A stretch of DNA of 20,593 bases, from assembly GCA_030150965.1 (NCBI GenBank), contig JASLEW010000082.1:1-20593 (forward strand), read 5' to 3'. The stretch comes from Thermoanaerobaculia bacterium. GTDB lineage: Bacteria > Acidobacteriota > Thermoanaerobaculia > Multivoradales > UBA5704. The notes beneath the pieces are model-generated. The model saw nothing but the letters and a program-made list of their open reading frames with translations. It searched no databases and was not told the DNA's origin. The position numbers and the translations under genes are program-made. Positions 1 through 7,137 of the stretch are shown here, one piece after another (the first letter of the stretch is position 1; each line of letters starts with the position of its first letter).

Positions 1-708
1 GGCCGCCGCTCCCTCCCAGAGGTCCCGCGCCCCGGGGCCGGCGAGCCGCTCGGCCAGCTCCGCGGCACCGCCGGGGCCGGCCAGCAGCCGCTCGCGGGCG
101 GCGCCGGGCCCCGCCACCCAGAGCCTGGAGCCGGAGCCGGCGTGGATCTCGCCGGCCAGCGCCCGGCGGGCCGGTGCGAACCGCGGCTGCCAGAGGAACG
201 GCGCCGCCGCCAGGATCTGCGCCACCGCCTCGTCGGCCGGCAGCGGCACCAGGCTCTGCCGCCATGGACCGAGCAGCGCCCGCGCGGCGCGCCGGGCCTC
301 GCCGCGGCCGGCCACGCGCGCGGCAGCGGAGCCCATGGCCGCCGCCTCCTCGGTGGCGCCCCCGTTCCCGCCGGCGTCCTCGCAACCGAAGAGGCGCAGC
401 AGCAGCTCGCTCAGCAGCTCCTGCGCCGGCCGCCGCGAGCGTCCCGGCGATGCCGCGGCCGCCGGCAGGGCCAGCCAGCCCGGGAGGATCCGCGCGCCGT
501 CCCAGCCGGCCGGCAGGTGCCAGCCCGCCTTCTCCAGCACCGACAGCAGACCGGCGGCCGACAGCAGCACCGCCAGGCACTGGCGATCGGTGAGCGAGGC
601 TGGCGGCGCGGCGCCGCGGCCGGCTGGCAGCCGGTCCGGCCGCCTCGACCCGGCGTCCGCCCCCGGCGCGGTCAGCGCCGGATGGACGACCCTCAGGGCC
701 GCGCTCAG
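1..708 (-). CDS. Unknown protein, 3' end cut by window edge
   Basis: An open frame of 236 codons runs without a stop from the end of aroA to base 1, so the C-terminus lies outside the window. The translation looks like a real soluble protein: it is rich in Leu and Ala, has helical stretches, and contains scattered Trp, Phe, Cys and Asp, whereas the plus-strand frames here are monotonous Arg/Pro/Ala. I do not recognise the family. The start is uncertain. The frame overlaps the aroA stop by 4 bases if a rare CTG at 708 is used. The first conventional start in frame is a GTG at 570, and the next clear ATG is much further in. Its position directly behind aroA suggests co-transcription with the hydrolase-aroA pair. 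I see no motif that assigns a function. Confidence 0.55.
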   Translation of the reverse strand, partial: MSAALRVVHPALTAPGADAGSRRPDRLPAGRGAAPPASLTDRQCLAVLLSAAGLLSVLEKAGWHLPAGWDGARILPGWLALPAAAASPGRSRRPAQELLSELLLRLFGCEDAGGNGGATEEAAAMGSAAARVAGRGEARRAARALLGPWRQSLVPLPADEAVAQILAAAPFLWQPRFAPARRALAGEIHAGSGSRLWVAGPGAARERLLAGPGGAAELAERLAGPGARDLWEGAAA

Positions 709-2033
709 GCGAGCAGCTCCAGGAGATCCTGCCAGAACGCCGGATACGACTTGGCCACCACCTCGGGCGTGCCCACCACCACGCCCGGACGGCGCAGGCC
801 GGCCAGGCCCAGGCTCATGGCGATGCGGTGGTCGCCGTGCGCATCGACCGTCACCTCGCCGCGGGGCGGCGGCGATTGGCTCCAGCTGCCCGGGATGTCC
901 AGCCGGTCCGGCCCCTCCTCGACCACGGCGCCCAGGCGCCGCAGCTCGGTGGCCATGGCCGCCAGGCGGTCGCTCTCCTTGTGGCGCAGGTGGGCGACGT
1001 TGCGGATCCGGGTCGTGCCCCGGGCGAAGGGGGCGAGCGCCGCCAGGGTCGGCACCTGGTCCGGCATGCCGCCGAGGTCCGCCTCCACGGCCCGCAGGCC
1101 GGCGGCGCCGCGCACGGTCACCTGGTCTCCCCGCCAGGCCACCTCCGCCCCCATGCTGGCCAGCAGATCGAAGAACCGCCGGTCCCCCTGCGGCGAGTCG
1201 GCGCTGAGCCCGTGCAGCACGACCGAGCCGCCGGTCAGGGCGGCCGCCGCGGCCGGGTAGCAGGCGGCCGAGGCGTCGCCCTCCACGCACAGGCGCGGCG
1301 GCGGCAGCAGCCCGGGCTGGACCTCGTAGATCAGCCGGCCGCCGGCTCCCGGCCGCGCCGTCACCTCGCCCCGGCACTGCCGGATCGCCGCCAGGGTGAT
1401 CTCCACGTAGGGCGCCGAGGCGAGGGCCGTGACCTCGACGGTGAGCGGGCGCGGCGCGCCCAGCCCGGCCAGCAGCAACGCCGACAGGAACTGGCTCGAC
1501 ACCCCGGCGTCCAGCCGCGTCGTGCCGCCGGCGAGCGTGCCGCCTTCGATCTCCAAGGGCACATATCCCGGCCGCCCGCGATCGTGGATGACCGCACCCA
1601 GGCCGCGCAGCGCCTCGACCAGGGGCGCCACCGGCCGCTCGCGCAGGCGCGGTACGCCGTCGAGCCGGAAGCGGCCGGGCTGCACCGCGAGCGCCGCGGT
1701 CAGCAGGCGCAGCATGGTGCCGGCGTTGCCACAGAAGATCTCGACCGGCGCCGCGCCGCCGGACGCCGGGCGGGTGCCCGGCTCCAGATGGATCTCGTCG
1801 TGGCCGGGCCCCTCGCCGACCGCCCAGCCGCAGCGCGCCAGCGCCACCAGGTAGAGCAGCGTGTCCTCGGAGCGCAGCGGACGCGCGATCGTCACCGGCC
1901 GGCGGGCCAGCAGCGCCAGGGTCAGGTAGCGGTGGGTGAGGCTTTTCGACGGCGGCACCTGGAGGCGGCCGGACACCCGGCCGCCGCTGGGGATCGCCAG
2001 CGGTTCAGTCGGTGTCGAAAACGAGGCCGTCAT
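705..2033 (-). CDS. aroA: 3-phosphoshikimate 1-carboxyvinyltransferase (EPSP synthase)
   Basis: Sixth step of the shikimate pathway: joins phosphoenolpyruvate to shikimate-3-phosphate in the cytoplasm, on the way to chorismate. The 442-residue protein has the usual family length. Visible motifs are VPPSKS near residue 26 (substrate-binding Lys30), GNAGTMLRLL in the PEP site, the SSQF substrate-binding loop, MPDQVPTLA with the catalytic Asp, KESDR, DHRIAMS, and a C-terminal VAKSYPAFW. The GNAGT form fits class I enzymes. I chose the ATG at 2033 because it leaves the usual short lead before the first motif; a longer frame up to 2153 only reads through the upstream gene. The start overlaps the end of the upstream hydrolase by 29 bases, which suggests translational coupling. 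The Shine-Dalgarno sequence is weak. Confidence 0.96.
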   Translation of the reverse strand: MTASFSTPTEPLAIPSGGRVSGRLQVPPSKSLTHRYLTLALLARRPVTIARPLRSEDTLLYLVALARCGWAVGEGPGHDEIHLEPGTRPASGGAAPVEIFCGNAGTMLRLLTAALAVQPGRFRLDGVPRLRERPVAPLVEALRGLGAVIHDRGRPGYVPLEIEGGTLAGGTTRLDAGVSSQFLSALLLAGLGAPRPLTVEVTALASAPYVEITLAAIRQCRGEVTARPGAGGRLIYEVQPGLLPPPRLCVEGDASAACYPAAAAALTGGSVVLHGLSADSPQGDRRFFDLLASMGAEVAWRGDQVTVRGAAGLRAVEADLGGMPDQVPTLAALAPFARGTTRIRNVAHLRHKESDRLAAMATELRRLGAVVEEGPDRLDIPGSWSQSPPPRGEVTVDAHGDHRIAMSLGLAGLRRPGVVVGTPEVVAKSYPAFWQDLLELLA

Positions 2034-2772
2034 AGCCGAATTCGACCCCCGGCGGCAGCGCCACGGCCGGCGCGTCGTGATCGATCTCATGGGCGAGATG
2101 GGTGAGGATGGTGCGCGCGGCGCCGACCCGCGCCGCCACGTGCAGGGCCTCATCCACCGAAAGGTGCGTCGAGTGCGGACGATAGCGCAGGGCGTCGAGG
2201 ACCAGGATCTCGACGCCGTTCAGAAGCGTCAGGCTGGCCTCGGGGATCACGTTGCAGTCGGTCACGTAGGCGAAGCCGCCGAAGCGGTAGCCGTACACCT
2301 CCATCTCGCCGTGCCAGACCGGCACCGGGACCACGCTCTGGCCGAGCAGCGAGAAGCTGCCGGTGATCTCGATCAGCTCGAGCTGCGGCTTGCCGCCGCC
2401 CTCCTGCCCCTCCTCGAAGGCATAGGCGAAAGTGCGGCGGAGGGCGCGCAGCGTCGCCGCCGAGCCGTAGCAGGGGATCGGCGAGCGCTGGCGGAAGTTG
2501 AAGATGCGCACGTCGTCCAGACCGAAGATGTGATCGGCGTGCGCGTGGGTGAACACCACCGCGTCCACCCGCGGCAGGCCGAAGCGCAGCGCCTGCTCGC
2601 GCAGGTCGGTCGGCGTGTCCACCAGCACCACCCGCTCCGCCAGCTCCAGCTTGAGCCCCGGCCGCCAGCGCTTGTTGCGCGGGTTGGCAGAGGTGCAGAC
2701 GCCACAGGTGCAACCGATCACCGGCACCCCGGTGGAGGTCCCGCTGCCGAGCATGGTGACGCGCATCGCCAT
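2005..2772 (-). CDS. MBL-fold hydrolase, PhnP/phosphoribosyl cyclic phosphodiesterase-like
   Basis: A 255-residue metallo-beta-lactamase-fold protein. Zinc-site motifs are THAHADH (His76, His78, Asp80, His81), a later TDCN Asp, and a C-terminal THLAHEIDHD His. The N-terminus has GSGTSTGVP followed by Cys21, Cys23 and Cys26, and an NKRWRPG stretch. This cysteine cluster is the structural zinc site typical of the PhnP branch, whose E. coli member opens 5-phosphoribosyl 1,2-cyclic phosphate. No phn (C-P lyase) genes are nearby, so the substrate here may differ, and the wider family also includes tRNase Z-like enzymes. The ATG at 2772 (MAMRV) is chosen, with 2766 as an alternative; neither has a strong ribosome site. 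It is the first gene of the minus-strand run with aroA and is divergent from the TPR gene at 2906. Confidence 0.88.
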   Translation of the reverse strand: MAMRVTMLGSGTSTGVPVIGCTCGVCTSANPRNKRWRPGLKLELAERVVLVDTPTDLREQALRFGLPRVDAVVFTHAHADHIFGLDDVRIFNFRQRSPIPCYGSAATLRALRRTFAYAFEEGQEGGGKPQLELIEITGSFSLLGQSVVPVPVWHGEMEVYGYRFGGFAYVTDCNVIPEASLTLLNGVEILVLDALRYRPHSTHLSVDEALHVAARVGAARTILTHLAHEIDHDAPAVALPPGVEFGYDGLVFDTD

Positions 2773-2905
2773 GGCGCTCGGCAGTCTAGCAGCCAACCCC
2801 CGCGCCTGGAGACCGCCACCGCTGCCGCGCCCGCCGTCGCCCCGGGGAAGGAGGCGGAGTGGTAGTCTCGGCGGCGAGCCTCCCAAGCCACGGAACCAGG
2901 CGGCC

Positions 2906-4054
2906 ATGCTCCCCTTCCATCCCAGCGCCGAGGTGCTCCGCCGGTTCGTGAGCAACACCGCCACGCGGCAGGAGAAGCTGACCGTGGTCAGCCACCTCCT
3001 CCGGGGATGCGACCGCTGTGCCGCGCTGACCGCCAGCCTCCTCAACCTGAGAGGCCGCCGCGACGAGGTCGAGGCGCACCTCCTGGAGATCGCGCCGCCG
3101 GCGGCAGGCTCGCCGCCGGACGCCGCCGCTGCCGACCGCCTGCTGGGCTGGGGCCAGTGGGCCAGCCTCGAAGCGCTGGCGCACCAGCAGCGGCTGGCGG
3201 CGATCCGCACCCACCCGCGGCTGCAGCACCGGGGGCTGTTCGAGGAGCTGCTGCGGGCCGCCAAGCTGGAGCGCAGGGAATCGCCGCGACAGGCGGTGGA
3301 GATCGTCGACCTGGCGCTGGAGCTGACCCGGCACCTCACGCCGCCGCCAGGCCGGGAACGGGAGCTGGCCGGCCTGAGGTCCCGCGCCTGGGCCGAGCTC
3401 TGCGTGGCGCAGCGCATGGCCGGCGACTTCACCGCCGCCAGGGCGGCGATCGAGCGAGCCTGGGGCGAGCAGCGGCGTGCCCCGCGCTCGCTGCCCGACC
3501 GCGCGATGCTGCACAGCTTCGAGGCCTCCCTCCTCGCCGCGACCAGCCAATGGCGGGCCGCGGCCGAAAAAGTGGAAGAGGGGCTCGCGATCGCCCGGCA
3601 GATCCACCGCCGTGACCTCGAGGGACACCTGATCGACCAGGCAGCCCACATCTGGCTGCGGCCCGACCCAGAGCGCGCGGTCGCCTTGGGACGCCAAGCG
3701 ATCCGGATCGCCGATCCGGACGACGACCGGCGCCAGCTCAACGCCTGGCACCACCTCGCGACGGCGCTCACCAACGCCAACCGTCCGCTCGAGGCCGCCG
3801 AGGTAGTGGGTGCCTCGCGTCACCTTTACCAGAAGCATCGCGACGGATACTTCACGATCCGCCTGCATTGGCTTGAGGCCCGTATCCTGAGCAGGCTGGG
3901 CCATCTGACCGCGGCGATCCGCATCCTGGAAGAGCTCTGGGAAAGGTTTCAGCGTCAGCAGCTGCGGCAAGGCATGGAGTGGGTATCGATCGATCTGGCC
4001 TGGATGTATGCCAAGCAGGGGCGAGAGGATCCCGGGCCACCGCCGTTCAGCTGA
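2906..4054 (+). CDS. Zinc-finger/TPR protein, C-terminally short paralog
   Basis: A 382-residue protein beginning MLPFHPSAEVLRRF. His30, Cys35 and Cys38 (H-x4-C-x2-C) with His5 resemble the short anti-sigma-type zinc finger (ZF-HC2 group). The rest is helical with TPR-like pairs: repeated AxxxxxxAxxxA patterns from about residue 110 to 375. There is no membrane segment, signal peptide or helix-turn-helix that I can see. It is clearly related to the protein at 4986-6413: both share the start xHPSxxLL, the finger, an LALxLxxHL segment, an AWHxL segment and a late xMExVSxDLAxxYxxQGR-like segment. This copy stops right after that segment with an unrelated tail (EDPGPPPFS) and lacks about 80 residues of its relative. 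The ATG start agrees with the paralog. The function is unknown; a regulatory or scaffolding role is inference. Confidence 0.82.
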   Translation: MLPFHPSAEVLRRFVSNTATRQEKLTVVSHLLRGCDRCAALTASLLNLRGRRDEVEAHLLEIAPPAAGSPPDAAAADRLLGWGQWASLEALAHQQRLAAIRTHPRLQHRGLFEELLRAAKLERRESPRQAVEIVDLALELTRHLTPPPGRERELAGLRSRAWAELCVAQRMAGDFTAARAAIERAWGEQRRAPRSLPDRAMLHSFEASLLAATSQWRAAAEKVEEGLAIARQIHRRDLEGHLIDQAAHIWLRPDPERAVALGRQAIRIADPDDDRRQLNAWHHLATALTNANRPLEAAEVVGASRHLYQKHRDGYFTIRLHWLEARILSRLGHLTAAIRILEELWERFQRQQLRQGMEWVSIDLAWMYAKQGREDPGPPPFS

Positions 4055-4160
4055 GCGGCAACGAGCGCCGCGGAGAAGGGAAACCCGCTGCGAGGGCTGT
4101 ACATCAGCGAAAAGAAGAAAAATGTGCATATTGCCATGACGCTAACGATCTGCGCCCCTC

Positions 4161-4175
4161 GTCTTGCTTCAAGAC
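4161..4175. repeat. Short inverted repeat
   Basis: GTCTTG-CTT-CAAGAC is a perfect 6-bp inverted repeat with a 3-base loop. It lies in the AT-richer leader 173 bases before the small gene. No T-run follows, so it is not a standard terminator; it could be an operator or chance. Confidence 0.3.
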
Positions 4176-4333
4176 AACCTTGTATGCTCCAAACCACTTA
4201 CAATCCGTGTAGACGAAACTGCAACGCATAGGCGAAGAACAGGCATATCGACTCACTTTGCCCTGGGAAGTGCCACTCTTTCTATGGCGAGCTTCCCGGC
4301 GATCGACCATGAAGGCCGCGCGCGCAGGCCGCC

Positions 4334-4339
4334 AAGGAG
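4334..4339 (+). promoter_or_regulatory. Ribosome binding site of the small exported protein
   Basis: AAGGAG sits 9 bases before the ATG at 4349. This is one of the few strong Shine-Dalgarno matches in the window, and it supports a real, separately translated small gene. Confidence 0.7.
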
Positions 4340-4348
4340 TCATTTGCC

Positions 4349-4687
4349 ATGCCCCGCAAGATCCGTTGCCTTTCTCTAACACTCAGCCTGGTGATCATGG
4401 CCGGCCTCGCCGGTCAGACAGCCCAGGCAGCCCCCTTGGGCCCTCGGGTAGGAGCGAGCGAGAGCTCGGTCACCGACTACCTCGCCGCCGCCTGGGGGTG
4501 GTTCACCGCCAGGGTCGACGGTTGGGGTCAGCTCGCGGCGAACCAGGCTCGCCAGCTGCCCCGCGTCTGGGAGAAGGACGGCGCCGGCAGCGATCCAAAC
4601 AATGGGTCGTCCAACGGCGGCACCGGCTCCGGCGGCACCGGCAGCAAGAGCTCTATGGTCTTTCCGCTCGGCTCCATCGCCCCGTAG
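4349..4687 (+). CDS. Small Sec-exported protein with Gly/Ser-rich C-terminus
   Basis: A 112-residue protein. The N-terminus MPRKIRCLSLTLSLVIMAG has a basic start and a hydrophobic core, and a likely signal peptidase I site follows TAQA (Ala25-x-Ala27), leaving a mature chain of about 85 residues. Mature residues 38-62 include an aromatic helical segment (YLAAAWGWF and a later GWGQL). Residues about 78-100 are rich in Gly, Ser, Thr and Asn (NGGTGSGGTGSK), and the tail is hydrophobic (MVFPLGSIAP). There are no cysteines in the mature part. I know no family for it. It has its own strong ribosome site and lies between two related zinc-finger/TPR genes on the same strand. It could be an exported signal, a surface component, or a partner of an envelope complex; which one cannot be told from sequence. 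Confidence 0.7.
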   Translation: MPRKIRCLSLTLSLVIMAGLAGQTAQAAPLGPRVGASESSVTDYLAAAWGWFTARVDGWGQLAANQARQLPRVWEKDGAGSDPNNGSSNGGTGSGGTGSKSSMVFPLGSIAP

Positions 4688-4756
4688 CCAGCAGCATCTG
4701 CCGTTCTGAGCCTGCCGCCATGGCGCGGGAGGCAACTTGGGGGAGGTACCAGGAGA

Positions 4757-4781
4757 GGCGCCGGTGGTTGAAACCGGCGCC
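4757..4781 (+). terminator. Strong hairpin after the small exported gene
   Basis: GGCGCCGGT (4757-4765) and ACCGGCGCC (4773-4781) form a perfect 9-bp stem with loop GGTTGAA, 70 bases after the stop at 4687. No immediate T-run follows; there is only a loose T-rich stretch about 20 bases later. It could be a terminator-like or RNA-stabilising structure. Confidence 0.45.
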
Positions 4782-4805
4782 CACTTCCAGAATCTTGTCC
4801 CGGTT

Positions 4806-4833
4806 TTGCCGTCAGGCGTAACCTACCTATTAG
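4806..4833 (+). promoter_or_regulatory. Possible promoter of the second TPR gene
   Basis: TTGCCG (4806-4811) and TATTAG (4828-4833) are separated by 16 bases and lie in a stretch of about 50% GC, upstream of the gene at 4986. The match to a sigma-70 consensus is partial, and the long leader (about 145 bases) would need another explanation. Confidence 0.25.
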
Positions 4834-4970
4834 CAGTGGTAGTCTGTACAGCACTGTGAAGGACTGGATGCGAGTACCTGGAGCACGCGGCCGGGCAGTT
4901 CGCCAGCCCTTGGGGAGTGGCAGCGGGCGAGCGGCTCCGATCGATAGCATCGAATATTTTCAAGTGTTTA

Positions 4971-4976
4971 GGGAGG
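4971..4976 (+). promoter_or_regulatory. Ribosome binding site deciding the GTG start at 4986
   Basis: GGGAGG is placed 9 bases before the GTG at 4986. It rules in this start over the GTG at 4917, which would add 23 residues that are absent from the paralog. Confidence 0.7.
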
Positions 4977-4985
4977 CAATGCCCA

Positions 4986-6413
4986 GTGAAGATTCATCCA
5001 AGCGATCTCTTGATTGAAGAGATGCTGGTTTCGGCCGGTGCGGGCTCCAGCCTGCTGCTGCGGCATCTTGCGACCTGTCACTACTGCCGCTGCCGGCTGG
5101 ACAGCCTGCCGGCCCCACTGCGCGCCACGCTACGCGCGGCCACCGTGGAGATGCCCGGCAGCACCTCTTTAAGAGCCGTCGGCTCCTCCCGCCAAGCCTT
5201 CCACCTTCCAGTTTCAGCACCGGTCAGGCGTTCGCGGTCCCACGACTACAGCTTGGTGATGGAGCGGACCGAGCGGAATTATCTGGAGCGGGCACATGCC
5301 CTGGAGGGAGAGCGCTGCCAAGCGATCTCTCTCCTCGACGAGCTGATCACCCATCAAGCGGCCACCCGTACCATGCTCCTGGCCAACTCGCCGCGCTTTC
5401 GCACCTGGGGTGTTTACGAATCTATCCTGGAACGCAGCTGGCAGCTGCGCAGCACGGCTCCGGCTGAAGCTCACCAGCTGGCAAACCTGGCGCTGGATCT
5501 GTCCAATCATCTCGACACCACCTACTACAGCGTCGAGTTGATCGAGGATCTCCGCGCGCGAGCGTGGTCCTACATCGGCAACCTCAGGCGTATCGCGTCA
5601 GACCTGGACGGCTCGGAGCGAGCGTTTCAAATCAGCTACGACCACCTCAAGATTGGCACCTGCGAGCCTTTCGAACGGGCGATGTTCCTCGATCTGAAGG
5701 CCTCGCTCCGGCGCGCCCAGCGCCGCTTCGGCGAGGCGACCGGACTGCTGAGGAGAGCGGTTAGCATCTTCCTGCGTCAAGGCGATCAGCACCGCGCAGG
5801 CAAGAGCCTGGTCAGCTTGTCGCTGGTCCACGAATACGCGGGCGAGCCGGCCGAAGCCATCTCCGTGCTGCAGGAAGCGCTGCAGAGGATCGATCCGGCC
5901 CAGGACGAGCGGTTGCTCATGAGCGCATGGCACAACCTGATCCTGTACCACACCTCGCTGCGCCGCTTTATCGAGGCCCAGGGTCTGTACCGCAAGGCGC
6001 GGCCGCTCTATGCTAAATACGAGTCCACTTACTTCGGCAAGGTGCGGCTATGGGTGAAGGGACGTATTGAGCACGGTCTCGGACAGGGCGCGGCGGCTGA
6101 AGAGCTGTTCCTCGCTGCTAGAAAGGGATTCCTGGAGCATTCCATCCCTTACGAGGCAGCGCTGGTATCCATGGATCTCGCGATTCTCTTCTCCGAGCAA
6201 GGCCGCCTCGCCGAGCTCAAGCGGCTGGCGGCCGAGATGCTGCCGATCTTCTCCTCGTTGCGCATCCAGCGCGAGGCTTTGGCGGCGCTGCTGTTCCTCA
6301 AGCAGGCGCTCGATGCCGAGCGGCTCACCACCGAGGCGGTGACGCGGGTCGCCACCTTCCTGCAGCGCGCCCAGCGCGACCCCACGCTGAAGTTCGAAGC
6401 GCCGCCGGTCTAG
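4986..6413 (+). CDS. Zinc-finger/TPR protein, full-length paralog
   Basis: A 475-residue protein starting MKIHPSDLLIEEM from a GTG with a good ribosome site. An N-terminal His-x3-Cys-x2-Cys motif (RHLATCHYC, about residues 26-33) resembles anti-sigma-type zinc fingers. A Ser/Arg-rich linker follows, then, from about residue 90, a long helical domain with TPR-like repeats (for example FGEATGLLRRAVSIFLRQGD and AGEPAEAISVLQEALQRID). No membrane span or DNA-binding motif is visible. It resembles the protein at 2906-4054 over most of its length but continues about 80 residues further. Codon use is somewhat less GC-biased than in the flanking housekeeping genes. It ends one base from the convergent gene at 6415. 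The role is unknown; protein-protein interaction through the TPR array is the safe inference. Confidence 0.85.
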   Translation: MKIHPSDLLIEEMLVSAGAGSSLLLRHLATCHYCRCRLDSLPAPLRATLRAATVEMPGSTSLRAVGSSRQAFHLPVSAPVRRSRSHDYSLVMERTERNYLERAHALEGERCQAISLLDELITHQAATRTMLLANSPRFRTWGVYESILERSWQLRSTAPAEAHQLANLALDLSNHLDTTYYSVELIEDLRARAWSYIGNLRRIASDLDGSERAFQISYDHLKIGTCEPFERAMFLDLKASLRRAQRRFGEATGLLRRAVSIFLRQGDQHRAGKSLVSLSLVHEYAGEPAEAISVLQEALQRIDPAQDERLLMSAWHNLILYHTSLRRFIEAQGLYRKARPLYAKYESTYFGKVRLWVKGRIEHGLGQGAAAEELFLAARKGFLEHSIPYEAALVSMDLAILFSEQGRLAELKRLAAEMLPIFSSLRIQREALAALLFLKQALDAERLTTEAVTRVATFLQRAQRDPTLKFEAPPV

Positions 6414-6414
6414 G

Positions 6415-7137
6415 CTAGGGTTCCGGCCGGCCGGCGCCGGGGGGCTTGCCGGGCGGCGGCGGCAGCAGCTCGATCTCGCGGCTCTTGAACCAGGCGGCGA
6501 GGAGGCGGACCTCGCCGCCGCTCACCGGCCAGGTGCGGGCTTCGTGGAAGTGCCCCACCAGCAGCACGTCGTGCCCCTCCGCCAGGCGGCGCTCGGCGTA
6601 GCGGCGGATGGCCGCCTCGGGGAGGCGGTGACGGTGGCGGAAGTTGGTGCGCGCCAGGCGGCGCTCGGCGGAGCTGACCAGGCGGCGCGCCAGGGGTCCG
6701 GGGATGCGGTCGGCCAGCCACCTGATCGGGGCGCTCTTCGACAGCCGGCGCCAGAAGCGGTACTTCCAATCCTCGTCGTTGAGGCCGTCGCCGTGCACCG
6801 CCAGGTAGCGGCGCCCGCCGCTTTCGAAGGCCACCTCGGCGGCGATCTGGTCGAAGGCGTCGGCGTAGACGCTGCCGGCCAGGAAGAAATCGCGGTTGCC
6901 CTCGATGCAGTCGATCCTCATGCCCTGCCGGCGGAGGGCGCGCAGCGCCTCCACCACCGCCGCGATGTCCGGCGTCTCGAAGCGCCGGAACCCCACCCAG
7001 GCCTGGAACAGGTCGCCCATCAGCACCAGCCGGCCGACGCCGGCGCCGGGCAGCGCCCCAAGCTGCGCCAGGAGCGGCGCGGCCGGCCCGCCGGGTCCGC
7101 CCAGGTGGGCATCCGCCAGCAGCGCCACCACGGGCAC
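6415..7137 (-). CDS. LpxH-like UDP-2,3-diacylglucosamine pyrophosphatase (calcineurin-type phosphoesterase)
   Basis: A 240-residue metallophosphoesterase. Metal-ligand motifs match LpxH in order and position: LADAHLG (Asp9, His11), MGDLFQAW (Asp42), EGNRDFF (Asn81), VHGDGLN and a C-terminal VGHFHEA. LpxH cuts UDP-2,3-diacylglucosamine to lipid X in lipid A synthesis at the inner membrane surface. The last motif is GHFH rather than the more usual GHTH, so a related phosphoesterase is possible. The start is a GTG that overlaps the last base of the mrp stop codon (TAGTG), so translation is probably coupled to mrp. Longer upstream readings only cross mrp. The C-terminus ends in a Pro/Gly-rich tail. 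Nearby lipid genes (plsC, mla) support an envelope role. Confidence 0.82.
   Translation of the reverse strand: MPVVALLADAHLGGPGGPAAPLLAQLGALPGAGVGRLVLMGDLFQAWVGFRRFETPDIAAVVEALRALRRQGMRIDCIEGNRDFFLAGSVYADAFDQIAAEVAFESGGRRYLAVHGDGLNDEDWKYRFWRRLSKSAPIRWLADRIPGPLARRLVSSAERRLARTNFRHRHRLPEAAIRRYAERRLAEGHDVLLVGHFHEARTWPVSGGEVRLLAAWFKSREIELLPPPPGKPPGAGRPEP

Larger units (their letters stand above)
4055..4348 (+). other. AT-richer intergenic leader before the small exported protein
   Basis: No credible gene lies in these 294 bases. From 4081 to 4260 the GC content is about 48% by my count (87 of 180), against about 75% in neighbouring genes. It contains a 6-bp inverted repeat (4161-4175) and ends in a good ribosome site. 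It is probably the promoter and leader of the 4349 gene, possibly including the 3' end of the first TPR transcript. I could not place a convincing -35/-10 pair. Confidence 0.5.

Noticed and set aside
1700..1740. Glyphosate-tolerant (class II) EPSP synthase
   Set aside because: The PEP-site motif reads GNAGT, as in class I enzymes, without the class II GNAGC form. Tolerance cannot be claimed from this.
828..2105. Long plus-strand open frame opposite aroA
   Set aside because: Composition is monotonous (Arg, His, Gln, Ala, Gly) with no motif, and the opposite strand encodes a complete EPSP synthase. High GC commonly keeps antisense frames open.
2005..2772. Antibiotic-resistance metallo-beta-lactamase
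   Set aside because: Only the fold is shared. The Cys21/23/26 cluster, the lack of a signal peptide and the overall motifs place it in the PhnP-like hydrolases.
4180..4204. Promoter from TTGTAT and TACAAT
   Set aside because: The two hexamers are only 13 bases apart, too close for a sigma-70 promoter.
4104..4382. 92-codon minus-strand frame in the AT-richer leader
   Set aside because: No ribosome site, no motif, and it crosses the start of the small exported gene on the other strand.
4917..4985. Upstream GTG start (4917) for the second TPR gene
   Set aside because: It would add 23 residues absent from the paralog, while GGGAGG is correctly placed for the GTG at 4986.
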